Assembly (NCBI GenBank): GCA_015522695.1
Contig: WALT01000002.1
Location: 62,001-126,000 of the forward strand
Source: Nitrososphaerota archaeon
Lineage (GTDB): Archaea; Thermoproteota; Nitrososphaeria; Conexivisphaerales; Conexivisphaeraceae
Reading direction: 5' to 3'
Length of the DNA stretch: 64,000 nucleotides
Below, piece by piece: positions 16,331 through 25,061 of this stretch. A program made the translations under genes and the position numbers. The notes beneath the pieces were generated by a model that was not told where the DNA came from, searched no databases, and saw nothing but the letters and a program-made list of their open reading frames with translations. The stretch's first letter is position 1, and every line of letters starts with the position of its first letter.

Positions 16331-17610
16331 CTCGGATAGATGGAATCTATCAGGACCATGTAGCCGATGCCGACGATCGGTATGAACAGGTATGCCAGCA
16401 CGGCGAGCAGCTGTCCATAGCTGAGCTGTGCGATGGCGATGCTGCTCGCTGACCCTAGGAGCGCCAATATTATCGCCATGAATAGAGGGGTGACCACGAA
16501 CAGCAGGACGAACAGCTCGGCGGCGAAGGTGAAATCCCCTATGAGCTTCTTCATGTAAGCCCTCCTCACGTTAAGGACGTAGTTGAATATCTCCTTGAAG
16601 TAGCCCTGGAGGTCCTCCCCACTATCTATCGCATCTATCAGGCCTGAGATCACCTCCCTCACGAGCGGCGAAGGTGTCCGGGAGGCCATCTCGGTCAGCG
16701 AGGTCCTGGCATCCATGCCGAGGAGCTCCATATCCCTTATCGTCTTCTCGATATCCCTCCTGAGCGGCCCAGGCTTCAGGGCCCCGGCGCTCCTCCTCAG
16801 GGCATCGGCCAGGGGCACGCCGCTCGACATATATGCCATCATGGCAGCTATCCACGTGCTCAGATCCTGTTCCAGTTTTCGCTTCCTGCTATCGGCCTTG
16901 AAGGACAGATATGCGAAGGCGCCCACTAGACCAACGGCGAAGCCTATGACGAAGCCGAGAGGGGCTATCACAGCGATCGTCCATGGAGGAAGACCGGCCA
17001 TGTAGACGACGATCAAGGAGGAGACTATGGTCGTCGTCGCGCCGGTCATCATCGCGACGGCCAGCATCAGGCTATAGTAGTACTCGACCGGTATCCCCAC
17101 ATCGGCCGCTTCTATCAACCTCTTAACGTCCTCGGGACTGAACACCATGGTCAACTTATGTGCATAGCTGCCCATCAATGCGCTGGCCAGAGCTGCAGGA
17201 TGAAGACGGGGTTTCTTGACGCGCTCAACCTTCCCAGCCCTACCCCTCAACTCGCGCCTCGACCTCATGATCCTCCTGACCAGCGCAGGTCCGGTGACCC
17301 CTTTGAACGGTAGGAAGAACCTGAACGCATCCATGATCAAGTAGAGCGAGAATCCCTCGAACACCAATATCGGGGACATGACGATCATCAATTGTAGGGG
17401 GAGGGAGGTCAGATAGAGAAGGAGATCCACCAGGGCGGTATATACCGCCCCGGTCGTGAGGCCTCTGTAGAAAGCCGACCTTACGTACTCGACCCTCGTC
17501 TTCTTCAATCCCCTCCTCCTGAGGAGGGCGTCGGTGATCTCTATACCATAGAATAATTCTACTATCCCATAGACTCCTGTCTTCTCACCGTCAGCCCTTG
17601 CTCGTGCCAA
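16321..17610 (-). CDS. type IV pilus membrane platform protein (T2SF/TadB-like)
   Basis: A 429-residue second T2SF-family membrane protein. Paired N-terminal helices (about 65-95) are followed by a basic cytoplasmic loop (RRIMRSRRELRGRAGKVERVKK), two helices near 190-240, the T2SF core (DLSTWIAAMMAYMSSGVPLADAL around 263-285; LVREVISGLIDAIDSGEDL) and terminal helices. It should pair with the neighbouring 287-residue protein, as in TadB/TadC systems. It overlaps the ATPase gene by 20 bp. The N-terminal GTG/ATG choice is not constrained. Confidence 0.8.
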   Translation of the reverse strand: MARARADGEKTGVYGIVELFYGIEITDALLRRRGLKKTRVEYVRSAFYRGLTTGAVYTALVDLLLYLTSLPLQLMIVMSPILVFEGFSLYLIMDAFRFFLPFKGVTGPALVRRIMRSRRELRGRAGKVERVKKPRLHPAALASALMGSYAHKLTMVFSPEDVKRLIEAADVGIPVEYYYSLMLAVAMMTGATTTIVSSLIVVYMAGLPPWTIAVIAPLGFVIGFAVGLVGAFAYLSFKADSRKRKLEQDLSTWIAAMMAYMSSGVPLADALRRSAGALKPGPLRRDIEKTIRDMELLGMDARTSLTEMASRTPSPLVREVISGLIDAIDSGEDLQGYFKEIFNYVLNVRRAYMKKLIGDFTFAAELFVLLFVVTPLFMAIILALLGSASSIAIAQLSYGQLLAVLAYLFIPIVGIGYMVLIDSIYPRWW

Positions 17611-19243
17611 GCTCCATCCTCACTCTGCTTATGACGGCGAGCTTGTTCCTGTAATAATTCCTGATGACGTTCGCGACCTCATGGAAGTCGATCATATTTT
17701 GCTTCACCATCCAGCCCAATATCATCCTCTTGCCATCGAGCTCATCCATGACATCCTCGGTGGGGATGCCCTTGAATTCCGCTATCTCGTTCAGGAGTTT
17801 GCTTTCTCCGAGCCATTTTATCTTATCGGCCGTTGGATCCCATTTCATCACGCGCTTGAGCTCGATCTCGTCCGTCTTCGCATCGTAGCCCTCTATCTCT
17901 GCTATCTCCATTATCCTCCTTATCGGCTGGCCGCCGCTCACGAGCCTGAGCTGCATCGTTATGGCGTCCACGGAGTTCGCGATCAGGGCTTTGGGCGCAT
18001 CTATCGGCGGTGACGAGAGCCTAGACGTGACGGCCATCACGCTGTCCGCATGTATCGTGGTCAACCCGCTATGACCGGTGGTCATCGCTTGGAGCAGTGT
18101 ATAAGCCTCCTTGCCCCTTACCTCCCCGACGATTATATAGTCGGGCCTCTGTCTGAGGGCAGCTCTCAGAAGCTCGAATGCGTCTATCTCCCCGCCGCCA
18201 GCCTCACCCCAAGCGCTCCTCGTGATCATCGGCGCCCAGTTCTGCTGATAAAGCCTCAGCTCCCTCGTATCCTCTATACTTACGATCTTGTAGTCCGGGT
18301 GTATGAAGTTGGCTATGGCGTTGAGCGTCGTCGTCTTGCCGCTGGCCGCCGCTCCTGCTATCATCAAGCTCTTCTTATACTCCATGAGCTCCCAGAAGTA
18401 CGCCGCGGTGAACTCGTCCATGGTACCCTTCGTTATGAGCTCGACTATCGTGTACGGCTTCTCCGTGAACTTCCTTATCGTGAAGCTACCTCCCCTGGTG
18501 GCTACCTGACCTCCGAGCACGGCATTTATCCTGCTCCCGTCCGGGAGGGTAGCATCGAGTATAGGGTTCGCTATCGAGACAGTCCTGCTGGAGACGTATG
18601 CGAACCTCAGTATCACCGTGTTCAGCTCATTTATCGTCTCGAACACGATGTTGCTCGATATCGACTCGAAGTCCTTATGCCATACGTATACGGGGACCTT
18701 TATCCCATCGCAGCTGACGTCCTCTATGTACGGGTCCCTCATCACGACGTCTATCTTGCCGAATCCCACGGTATCCCTTTTGATATAATAGAGTATCTTG
18801 TCGAGCCTGTGACGCGGTACCCTGAGCCCAAACCTCTCGGTGGAGTCGAGGACCTGTCCCTCGATGTAGGCCTCAGCCTCCTCCCTCGTGGGGAACTTCT
18901 CCCGAGGGACCTCCAGGGTATAGGTCAGCAGATCCCTGATCTCCGAGATTATCTCCCTATCCCGGGAGGTGAGTTCGGGTTCTATGACGAAGTAGATGTA
19001 CTCGTTCGTCTCCTCCCGATAGACCACGAGGGCCCTGGAGTGCACGTTATCCCCCTTTAGCTCATCGACCTTGATCACACGGAGTGGAGGGAGTTCGGCC
19101 GTCTCGATGTCCACAGGGGGTGGAGGGCTCGTCCTCCTCTTCCTTTCCCCGACACCCTTCTTCCTGCCGAATATCGATATCCTGGGGAAGCCCTGGGCTA
19201 GGAAAACATCCAGAACGTCATGGGGCAAGGATCGCCCCAGCAT
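17591..19243 (-). CDS. type II/IV secretion (archaeal pilus) ATPase
   Basis: A 550-residue GspE/VirB11-superfamily ATPase that powers assembly of an archaeal type IV pilus or related filament. N-terminal domain, then Walker A GAAASGKTTT, Asp box SIEDTRELRLY, Walker B-like YIIVGEVRGKE and His box TTGHSGLTTIHAD, all intact. The N-terminus is proline-rich and basic. First gene of a four-gene operon with two platform proteins and a zinc-ribbon protein; no prepilin or prepilin peptidase is recognisable in the window, so the filament subunits must be elsewhere. A TATA-like aaaatagttatc (about 19287-19298, minus) suggests a leader of about 24 nt before ATG 19243. Confidence 0.88.
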   Translation of the reverse strand: MLGRSLPHDVLDVFLAQGFPRISIFGRKKGVGERKRRTSPPPPVDIETAELPPLRVIKVDELKGDNVHSRALVVYREETNEYIYFVIEPELTSRDREIISEIRDLLTYTLEVPREKFPTREEAEAYIEGQVLDSTERFGLRVPRHRLDKILYYIKRDTVGFGKIDVVMRDPYIEDVSCDGIKVPVYVWHKDFESISSNIVFETINELNTVILRFAYVSSRTVSIANPILDATLPDGSRINAVLGGQVATRGGSFTIRKFTEKPYTIVELITKGTMDEFTAAYFWELMEYKKSLMIAGAAASGKTTTLNAIANFIHPDYKIVSIEDTRELRLYQQNWAPMITRSAWGEAGGGEIDAFELLRAALRQRPDYIIVGEVRGKEAYTLLQAMTTGHSGLTTIHADSVMAVTSRLSSPPIDAPKALIANSVDAITMQLRLVSGGQPIRRIMEIAEIEGYDAKTDEIELKRVMKWDPTADKIKWLGESKLLNEIAEFKGIPTEDVMDELDGKRMILGWMVKQNMIDFHEVANVIRNYYRNKLAVISRVRMELGTSKG

Positions 19244-19350
19244 GATCTCCTCTCCCAGGCCTCCTATTCCTTATCAACCCGACTGAAAGATAACTATTTT
19301 GTTCCTTAGCTGGTCCCGGCCACTGGATCAATATCCCTATCCATACAGAT

Positions 19351-20067
19351 CTATTTTAAGGACAGGAAGGCGTGCGCGAAGTTCTCGTGCACGATCATCT
19401 CCAGATCCTGTCCTCGAATGCCCTTTATCCCTGCGACGATACCCATCGCCTCCGGTATAACCTTGGGCGTCAACCTGAGTCCCCTGTAATCATAGGGGCC
19501 ATCGCTCTCCAAAAGGAGCCTCCTGAGCCGAACGGCCTTCGCCACCTCCTTGTGCTTCTCCTGGATCTTTATCGCGGCGTTGATCGATACATAATATCCA
19601 TATGATCCTATCTCCTCGATCAGCTCTATGGGTCCATTGTACCAGTGGAACACGGCCGATGGAACGTCGTACTTCAGCACGATGTCGAGACATGACCGCC
19701 ATGAATCGAGGCAGTGGAGGTTCACAGGCTTCCCATATTCCCTCGCGACCTCGAGCTGGGCCTCGAAGAAGGCGACCTGTTTCTCCCAGGCCTCCCGGTG
19801 ATATCTCCTATCTATCCCTATCTCGCCGAGGCCGATGGCATCTGCAGCCATCCTCTCTATCTTCCTGAGGCCCTCGACATCGACCTCTTGCACGTTCCAT
19901 GGGTGTATCCCGACGAAGGGGAACACGTTCCTATTATCCTCGGCCAGGGACATCGTCCTCCTCGAGGACTCGACATCATCGGATACTGCGGCGATGAGGA
20001 TATCGCCGAACTTCCCGATCTCATCATCGCTGAACTCATGGAGATGACAATGGGCATCCGTCAGCAT
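19351..20067 (-). CDS. tatD: TatD-family metal-dependent hydrolase
   Basis: A 238-residue TatD-like amidohydrolase-fold nuclease. Metal ligands are visible: TDAHCHLHEF (HxH at residues 5-7), the GEIGID segment, NLHCLDSW, FHWYNG and ESDGPYDYRG near the C-terminus. The family includes 3'-5' DNases of DNA repair and D-Tyr-tRNA deacylase-like activities; the exact substrate is not determined. ATG 20067 is chosen because the HxH motif must be N-terminal and a TATA-like tttttaca lies about 28 bp upstream; an ORF extension to 20118 overlaps that promoter. Confidence 0.85.
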   Translation of the reverse strand: MLTDAHCHLHEFSDDEIGKFGDILIAAVSDDVESSRRTMSLAEDNRNVFPFVGIHPWNVQEVDVEGLRKIERMAADAIGLGEIGIDRRYHREAWEKQVAFFEAQLEVAREYGKPVNLHCLDSWRSCLDIVLKYDVPSAVFHWYNGPIELIEEIGSYGYYVSINAAIKIQEKHKEVAKAVRLRRLLLESDGPYDYRGLRLTPKVIPEAMGIVAGIKGIRGQDLEMIVHENFAHAFLSLK

Positions 20068-20253
20068 GTCCCTCACCGCGGAACATGACCTGTAAAAAGG
20101 TAGCTCAGACATCATCACAGGGGTAGTCCTCCGGAAGATCGAGGGAATGCTAACTGATCGATATGTCCATTATCATAAACATAATTATTGGTCATTTATT
20201 TTGCTTTAAGACTAAAGGTTAATAAGGAACTATCATCCTTCAAGAGCATCAGA

Positions 20254-21015
20254 GTGAGGGAGATAGAGGAGCACGGAGAGCATGGAATGATGAGGGCGAT
20301 CAGGGTCAAGGTGACCCTGATATCCACCAGGCTATCGGAGGGTGTAACCGGGCTCCTGAAGGCGATCGAGGATTCTGGGACGCTATTAGCGCATATGCAG
20401 ATAGTGAACTTGGGGGATGAAGGCATCGAGGGGGACCTTTACGTCCTCACTGACGCTCCTCAGAGGGTCGAGGAGAGGCTTACATCGATACCGGCTGTCA
20501 GGAGGATAAAGGTCGAGGATGCAGAGGGGGATCCGCTCCTAGCAACGCTAGCGAGGGGTTTCAACGTCGTCCCGATAATGCCGAGGATACTTATGGACAT
20601 GTATGAGGCGATGGGGAAGATCGTGGGGAAGACGGGGGGTACCGTCATGAGCTATCATATCGCATACAGGTTGGGAGAGGAGCTCATGGAGCTCGTGAGT
20701 ACGATAAAGAAACCTGAGGACTTGGATGAGGCGATGACGTACACGGAGAGGATATTCGGGAAGACGGGGCTGGGGGACCTGGAGATGAGGAAGAAGGGCG
20801 AGGACCCCCTGGAGCTCGAGGCCACGATAAAGCCGCCGAAGATCCCTCTAAGCGAGATAGCGTCGAGCATGCTCAGGGGGATAGCAGCCGGGAGCATAGC
20901 CAAGGCTACTGGAAGACATCTGGCGACAGATCTGGCTAGGCCAACGAGGGAAGGCAGACTGACGTTCGAGATCCATGAAGCGCGGACGAGAGGGCTATTC
21001 ACAAATCTCGTATAA
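20254..21015 (+). CDS. uncharacterised two-domain protein
   Basis: A 253-residue protein not recognised with confidence. An N-terminal segment of about 85 residues alternates beta strands and helices like an ACT/ferredoxin-like regulatory domain (AIRVKVTLIS, GVTGLLKAIEDSG, EGDLYVLTD). The C-terminal part (from LMDMYEAMGKIVGKTGGTVMSYHIAYRLGE) resembles the helical start of V4R/heme-NO-type ligand-binding domains and includes a predicted amphipathic LSEIASSMLRGIAAGSIAKA. GTG 20254 is preferred because ttaataagga lies about 30 bp upstream; ATG 20287 is the alternative. A small-molecule sensor role is only a guess. Confidence 0.6.
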   Translation: MREIEEHGEHGMMRAIRVKVTLISTRLSEGVTGLLKAIEDSGTLLAHMQIVNLGDEGIEGDLYVLTDAPQRVEERLTSIPAVRRIKVEDAEGDPLLATLARGFNVVPIMPRILMDMYEAMGKIVGKTGGTVMSYHIAYRLGEELMELVSTIKKPEDLDEAMTYTERIFGKTGLGDLEMRKKGEDPLELEATIKPPKIPLSEIASSMLRGIAAGSIAKATGRHLATDLARPTREGRLTFEIHEARTRGLFTNLV

Positions 21016-21128
21016 AGCTGGACGAGAAACGGGACGGATGTATAATGAGAAAATAAGGGAAAAGATTGTCATTATTTCACTATAACCGAAAAGTATATCA
21101 GGAACCCTTTACCATACTATATGGCGAG

Positions 21129-21275
21129 ATGGACAAAAAGGATCTGATGATAAAGGCTGCACCCGTAGCCGCAGTGGCCGTATCGCTCGCGGTTGCGACC
21201 GCCTTGGTGGCCGTGTTCGGGCTGCCAGCGCCGCTGGATGCCCAGGGGCCAGGGCTCGCCTGCTCGAGTACCTAA
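21129..21275 (+). CDS. 48-residue membrane or secreted small protein
   Basis: A short ORF with a charged start (MDKKDLMIK), a single hydrophobic segment (AAPVAAVAVSLAVATALVAVFG) and a short hydrophilic tail with one Cys (GLACSST). It could be a single-pass membrane peptide or a precursor with a signal-like segment. Supporting evidence: a TATA-like aaaagtatat about 35 bp upstream and a strong hairpin plus T-run just downstream (21295-21318). No relative is recognised, so its status as a gene is moderately uncertain. Confidence 0.5.
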   Translation: MDKKDLMIKAAPVAAVAVSLAVATALVAVFGLPAPLDAQGPGLACSST

Positions 21276-21284
21276 ATATTTAGG
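21271..21284. repeat. 14-bp A/T palindrome
   Basis: cctaaatatttagg is a perfect palindrome overlapping the stop codon of the 48-residue ORF and lies before the terminator hairpin. It could be an operator-like site; no further evidence. Confidence 0.3.
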
Positions 21285-21294
21285 GACAACAGCT

Positions 21295-21318
21295 AAGGGT
21301 GAAATCACCCTTCTTTTT
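21295..21318 (+). terminator. hairpin and T-run terminator
   Basis: aagggtg (21295-21301) pairs with caccctt (21306-21312) across a short loop and is followed by ctttttg. It serves the plus-strand small gene; it also overlaps the stop codon of the convergent regulator. Confidence 0.55.
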
Positions 21319-22447
21319 GTAGTGTCTCCATGACCATCTTATGGGCGATCTTCAACTTCTCCTTCAGCTCGACCGTCCTGATCAGCCATCTCCTGCCCTT
21401 CGCGTCGAACATGGAGACGGGTATCGTGTAGCTCATCGATTCCTTGGCGCTGGCGTTTATGAACCTGAAATGGACGTCGTCATAGAGCCCCATCCCTATT
21501 AAGTTCGTCGCGAGGAACTCCAGGGCCCTATTCAGCAGGTGGTTCGGAAGGGCTGCCTGGGCAACCAATATCTCGTTGTTCCCCAACATCCTGCTCGATG
21601 CCGTGAACGGGAGGGCTTCGAATACCCGTCTATAGTCGTTGACGTTCCTGCCCTTGACGTTTCTCGCGACTATCTCGGCGAAGGTCAGCGTGTTCGTCCT
21701 AGCATATTCACCTCCCCACCATTTTATACCATAACCTCGTATTATCCCCAGCCTGTTCAAGTGTTTATTGAAGTGATAGGCCAGCGTCTTCTCGTTCACC
21801 CCCAGCTTCCTCGCCATCTCCCTTATCGACGTCTGAGAGTTCAACTGCAGCTCCTTGAATATGAGGAGGTCATACCTGTCCACCTGAGATCCTGACGTGG
21901 ATCCGTCGTATCTTATTGGATCGTTTAAACTTTCGAGCGGCTTCAGCTTGGACCAGTCCACGTCCCATTCCCCAGTCGAGAGATCGAAGTATTCCGCCTG
22001 GACGGACATGTAGTTCACCCATTTGCCCGGCTTGGCGACGTAGTCCTCGAGTATCTCCAGGTCGATCATCTCGTCCAATAGTTCAATCAGGGCGTTCTCC
22101 GCCCCATATGGTATCGTGAAGTGGACCGATATCGAGCTCTCGGTCAAGTACCCGGTATGATAGACGAGATAGGAGTGCTCGTGCAGGGTCTGTAGCAGGA
22201 TGCCAGCGGCCGATCTCCATCCCGGGGTGAACCTGAGGTCGACGTAGTAAGGCCTCAGCCCTATCTTGGATAGGTCTAGAATCGCGTAGATGAGCAGGCC
22301 CCTCGCCGGTATCTGCTTCTTGACCTTGTACCTTATGGTCTCCGGGGATTCATCGAGTATCTTGGCCAGCTGGCTGTAGTTCCTGGGCCCAGCTATCGTT
22401 ATCGCCTTTAGTATTTTCCTATCCTTCCCCGGATCGCTTTTCACCAT
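21305..22447 (-). CDS. archaeal transcription regulator with two AsnC-type winged helices
   Basis: A 380-residue protein with two helix-turn-helix units: one at the N-terminus (NYSQLAKILDESPETIRYKVKK, 23-44) and a second near 207-235 (TSIREMARKLGVNEKTLAYHFNKHL), each followed by an alpha/beta region. This double Lrp/AsnC-like layout is common in TACK archaea as stand-alone regulators. Neither target nor effector is known. ATG 22447 lies about 40 bp from the NadE stop, so it may be read through from nadE or have its own promoter. Confidence 0.7.
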   Translation of the reverse strand: MVKSDPGKDRKILKAITIAGPRNYSQLAKILDESPETIRYKVKKQIPARGLLIYAILDLSKIGLRPYYVDLRFTPGWRSAAGILLQTLHEHSYLVYHTGYLTESSISVHFTIPYGAENALIELLDEMIDLEILEDYVAKPGKWVNYMSVQAEYFDLSTGEWDVDWSKLKPLESLNDPIRYDGSTSGSQVDRYDLLIFKELQLNSQTSIREMARKLGVNEKTLAYHFNKHLNRLGIIRGYGIKWWGGEYARTNTLTFAEIVARNVKGRNVNDYRRVFEALPFTASSRMLGNNEILVAQAALPNHLLNRALEFLATNLIGMGLYDDVHFRFINASAKESMSYTIPVSMFDAKGRRWLIRTVELKEKLKIAHKMVMETLQKEG

Positions 22448-22488
22448 TATTCTAATGATCCTTCACATGCACACTATATTAAGCTTAC

Positions 22489-23262
22489 TTATCCTTGTGG
22501 GACCGCTGGTGGAGCCCTCTTATGATGTGTCGCGTTGTGCCACCTCAGTATAGCGTCCACGAGTTGGGGATCCTCCCCGAGCATCTCCGCCGGTTCATTC
22601 AGGTCGAATATCCTGTGCAGGATCTTATCCGCCCTATCATATGTAAATCCGAGTTCTTTCTCCGCGTCATGGCCAGGCCATAGCCTCGGACTGCTCCTCT
22701 TATCCGCTATCCTGACCGGGACACCTAGGTGCTTCGCCAACAACCTGACCTCAGTCTTATATAGGATCAATATCGGAGCTATATCGACCCCTCCGTCGCC
22801 GTATTTCGTGAAGTATCCCAGGAGGTACTCGCTCCTGTCCCCCGTCCCGGCGACTATCTTGTTCTCCATGTTCGCGTGATAATAGAGGAGGCTCATCCTT
22901 ATCCTGGCCCTCAGGTTCCCCTCCGCGAACGTTTCCGAGGATAGATGTCTCATATATTCTTCATGTATCGGCGCTATATCTATCTCCCTCCGCTCGACGC
23001 CGAATAGATCGCATAAGGACCTCGCATCCTCCAGGTCATCGGCCGGGGTTATCCTCGTATCGGGCATTATGAGGGCCAGGACCCTCTCCCGACCTAGGGC
23101 CCTCGCCGAGAGGGCTAAGGTGAGGGCTGAGTCGACCCCGCCGCTCACCCCGAGCACGACTCCCGTGGCCCCTGCCTCCTCCACCTTCTCGAGTATGAAC
23201 TCCTCCACGTCCTCCTCCACCTTCTCGAGGTCATAGCCTGGTCTGACCGGCGACTCGAGCAT
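22489..23262 (-). CDS. nadE: NAD+ synthase (ammonia-dependent type)
   Basis: A 257-residue enzyme that amidates nicotinate adenine dinucleotide to NAD+. The ATP-pyrophosphatase P-loop GVSGGVDSALTLA (38-50), IMPDTRITP, the ATP/Mg site AGTGDRSEYLLGYFTKYGDGG (about 139-160, NaAD and ATP binding) and SPRLWPGHDAEKELG are all present. It lacks a glutaminase domain, so ammonia is the nitrogen donor. Divergent from the small protein at 23348 with 85 bp between starts. Confidence 0.93.
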   Translation of the reverse strand: MLESPVRPGYDLEKVEEDVEEFILEKVEEAGATGVVLGVSGGVDSALTLALSARALGRERVLALIMPDTRITPADDLEDARSLCDLFGVERREIDIAPIHEEYMRHLSSETFAEGNLRARIRMSLLYYHANMENKIVAGTGDRSEYLLGYFTKYGDGGVDIAPILILYKTEVRLLAKHLGVPVRIADKRSSPRLWPGHDAEKELGFTYDRADKILHRIFDLNEPAEMLGEDPQLVDAILRWHNATHHKRAPPAVPQG

Positions 23263-23347
23263 GCCGACATCTCTTCACGACGCCCTGGGATAAGCTTTTG
23301 GTTCCGGAACATCTTTATCCCCATCGACCTCCCGAGATCGGCACGTC

Positions 23348-23671
23348 GTGAGGAAGAGGATCCTGATCAAGAAGTTGATGAAGGAGGACGTGGAGGAGAG
23401 GGACCTCCTGTTGGGCGTCGCCGAGGCCCTGGGGTTGAAGGGCTTCCAAGCTAGGGTAGGGCTCGATGGCTATGAGGTCATCGTCGAGGGGGAGGAGGAC
23501 GTCGTGGAGGACTTCATCGAGTTCATCGGGGAGAGGATGGCCGGCTCCTCCGTCGAGGTCGAGGACTACGATCGTAGGGTCATGGACCTGGACATGTACA
23601 AGAGGGTCCTTTATGTGAGGGAACATCCGGATGAGGTCAGGGAGAGGAGGGAGCTAGAGGGGGAGGGATAG
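23348..23671 (+). CDS. small acylphosphatase-like fold protein
   Basis: A 107-residue acidic protein. Residues 24-75 (ALGLKGFQARVGLDGYEVIV, then EGEEDVVEDFIEFI) resemble the second half of acylphosphatase, but the phosphate-binding GVGFR loop is absent and the catalytic Asn position of RNLPDG appears to be Val. It is therefore probably a non-catalytic ferredoxin-like fold protein. GTG 23348 lies about 30 bp after a catctttatcc box. Its 3' end overlaps the convergent Sir2 gene by 18 bp. Confidence 0.6.
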   Translation: MRKRILIKKLMKEDVEERDLLLGVAEALGLKGFQARVGLDGYEVIVEGEEDVVEDFIEFIGERMAGSSVEVEDYDRRVMDLDMYKRVLYVREHPDEVRERRELEGEG

Positions 23672-24394
23672 GTTCCTCGCGACGAGGCCCATGAAGGCGG
23701 CCGCCTTGGCCCTCACGCTGATGTCGGCATGTGGGGTCAAGGGGGTCGGTTCTGGGTTCACCTCGATTATCTTGGCCCCCATGCTCTTCGCGACGTAGGG
23801 CAGGTGGGCGGCCGGATATACGATCGCGCTCGTGCCCACCACCAACATCATCTCCGCCCTGCTGGCCTCCTCGTAGGCCATCGCCCACGCACGCTCGGGT
23901 AAGGGCTCTCCGAACCATATGACGCCGGGCCTCAGGAGGCCGCCGCACATGGGACATCTGGGCGGGACTACCTCCGGCGGGGCTGTGAACGTCGTCGTCC
24001 AACCACATGAGACACATCTGGCACTCCATATGCTTCCATGGAGCTCTATCACGTTGCTGCTCCCTGCCCTCTGATGTAGGCCATCGACGTTCTGCGTCAC
24101 CACGGCTCTGACCATCCCGCGTTCCTCCATCGACGCGAGCACTTTGTGCGCGTCGTTGGGCTCGGCCTTGGCTATCGTATTCATCCTCCAAGCATACCAC
24201 TCCCAGACCAACTTCGGGTTCGCCTTGAACGCCTCCGGGGTGGCGAGCTTGCTCGGCTCATACTTCCTCCACAAACCATCCCTGTCGCGGAACGTGGGGA
24301 TCCCGCTCTCGACCGATATCCCAGCCCCCGTCAGGACGATCGTATACGGTTTCGCCTTCAGGAGCTCTGCTACCTTCACTGCTTCCTGCTCCAT
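23654..24394 (-). CDS. cobB: Sir2-family NAD-dependent protein deacylase
   Basis: A 246-residue sirtuin that removes acyl groups from lysines using NAD+. Motifs: GAGISVESGIPTFRD (NAD binding), TQNVDGLHQRAGS, the catalytic His in ELHGS, and a CxxC...CxxC zinc module (CVSCG, CPMCG), then GTSAIVYPAA. In archaea the best known substrate is the chromatin protein Alba. ATG 24394 lies inside the end of the phosphatase gene (19-bp overlap), so the two are co-transcribed. Confidence 0.92.
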   Translation of the reverse strand: MEQEAVKVAELLKAKPYTIVLTGAGISVESGIPTFRDRDGLWRKYEPSKLATPEAFKANPKLVWEWYAWRMNTIAKAEPNDAHKVLASMEERGMVRAVVTQNVDGLHQRAGSSNVIELHGSIWSARCVSCGWTTTFTAPPEVVPPRCPMCGGLLRPGVIWFGEPLPERAWAMAYEEASRAEMMLVVGTSAIVYPAAHLPYVAKSMGAKIIEVNPEPTPLTPHADISVRAKAAAFMGLVARNLSLPL

Positions 24395-24936
24395 CCCTCC
24401 TCGACCCCCTTGATCGAGGCCTCGAACCACCTCACTGCCTCCACCTGTCTCCCGTTCTTCAGGCTGCCGGGCCTTAAAGCTCTCACGCTTCCCACAGCCT
24501 CATCGGTCGTCAACCCCTTGAACTTCACCAGGTAGGCGGCGAGCACCATCCCGGTCCTCCCTCTACCGGAGAGGCAGTGGACGAGGATCGGTCTATCCTC
24601 AGCCAGCTGGGTCGAGATGAAGTCCATGGCCATAGCGAGCTTGTCTGGATGAACTGGGGACCTGTTCCTCATCGGGAGATGGAGCATCATGAAATCCCCG
24701 TCGAGGAGCGGACGTGGGATCCTCCCGGTGAGCGAGAGCACCGCCCTGATGCCCTGATCGAGGATCCAGGCGACGCTCTTCGTCGTGGCCGGTATGCCGG
24801 AGGCGGCTATGGACTTGTACTCGAACCAGGAGAAGTTATATGGTTTACCTGAGATGGTCGACTGCAGCCAGCGTATGGCATACTCCGCTACATCCACAAT
24901 TCGGGTGAACGTCCCGTCTTCGCCCTCCTCGATCAC
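24376..24936 (-). CDS. dual-specificity / tyrosine protein phosphatase
   Basis: A 186-residue cysteine phosphatase with the signature loop HCLSGRGRTGM (CX5R, about 122-132) and a general-acid region before it (PMRNRSPVHPDKLA). It is similar to archaeal DUSP-like phosphatases, and a protein or phosphoinositide substrate is possible. It precedes Sir2 in the same operon with a 19-bp overlap, pairing dephosphorylation with deacylation. The start is taken as ATG 24936; no better alternative is visible. Confidence 0.87.
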   Translation of the reverse strand: MIEEGEDGTFTRIVDVAEYAIRWLQSTISGKPYNFSWFEYKSIAASGIPATTKSVAWILDQGIRAVLSLTGRIPRPLLDGDFMMLHLPMRNRSPVHPDKLAMAMDFISTQLAEDRPILVHCLSGRGRTGMVLAAYLVKFKGLTTDEAVGSVRALRPGSLKNGRQVEAVRWFEASIKGVEEGWSRKQ

Positions 24937-25061
24937 ATCATGGTGGATATCCTCAAATCCCTATAAAGGAATTCCATGGACGTGGCCCATAACTTCGAGG
25001 GTGATCCCGATCCTCACCGAAACCGAAACCGGTTGACGGGACGGTGTCGATGTCATCTCGA

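Noticed and set aside
18050-19060. 336-codon plus-strand ORF
   Set aside because: Antisense to the pilus ATPase, whose motifs are complete; the ORF product is rich in Arg, Tyr and Pro without recognisable domains.
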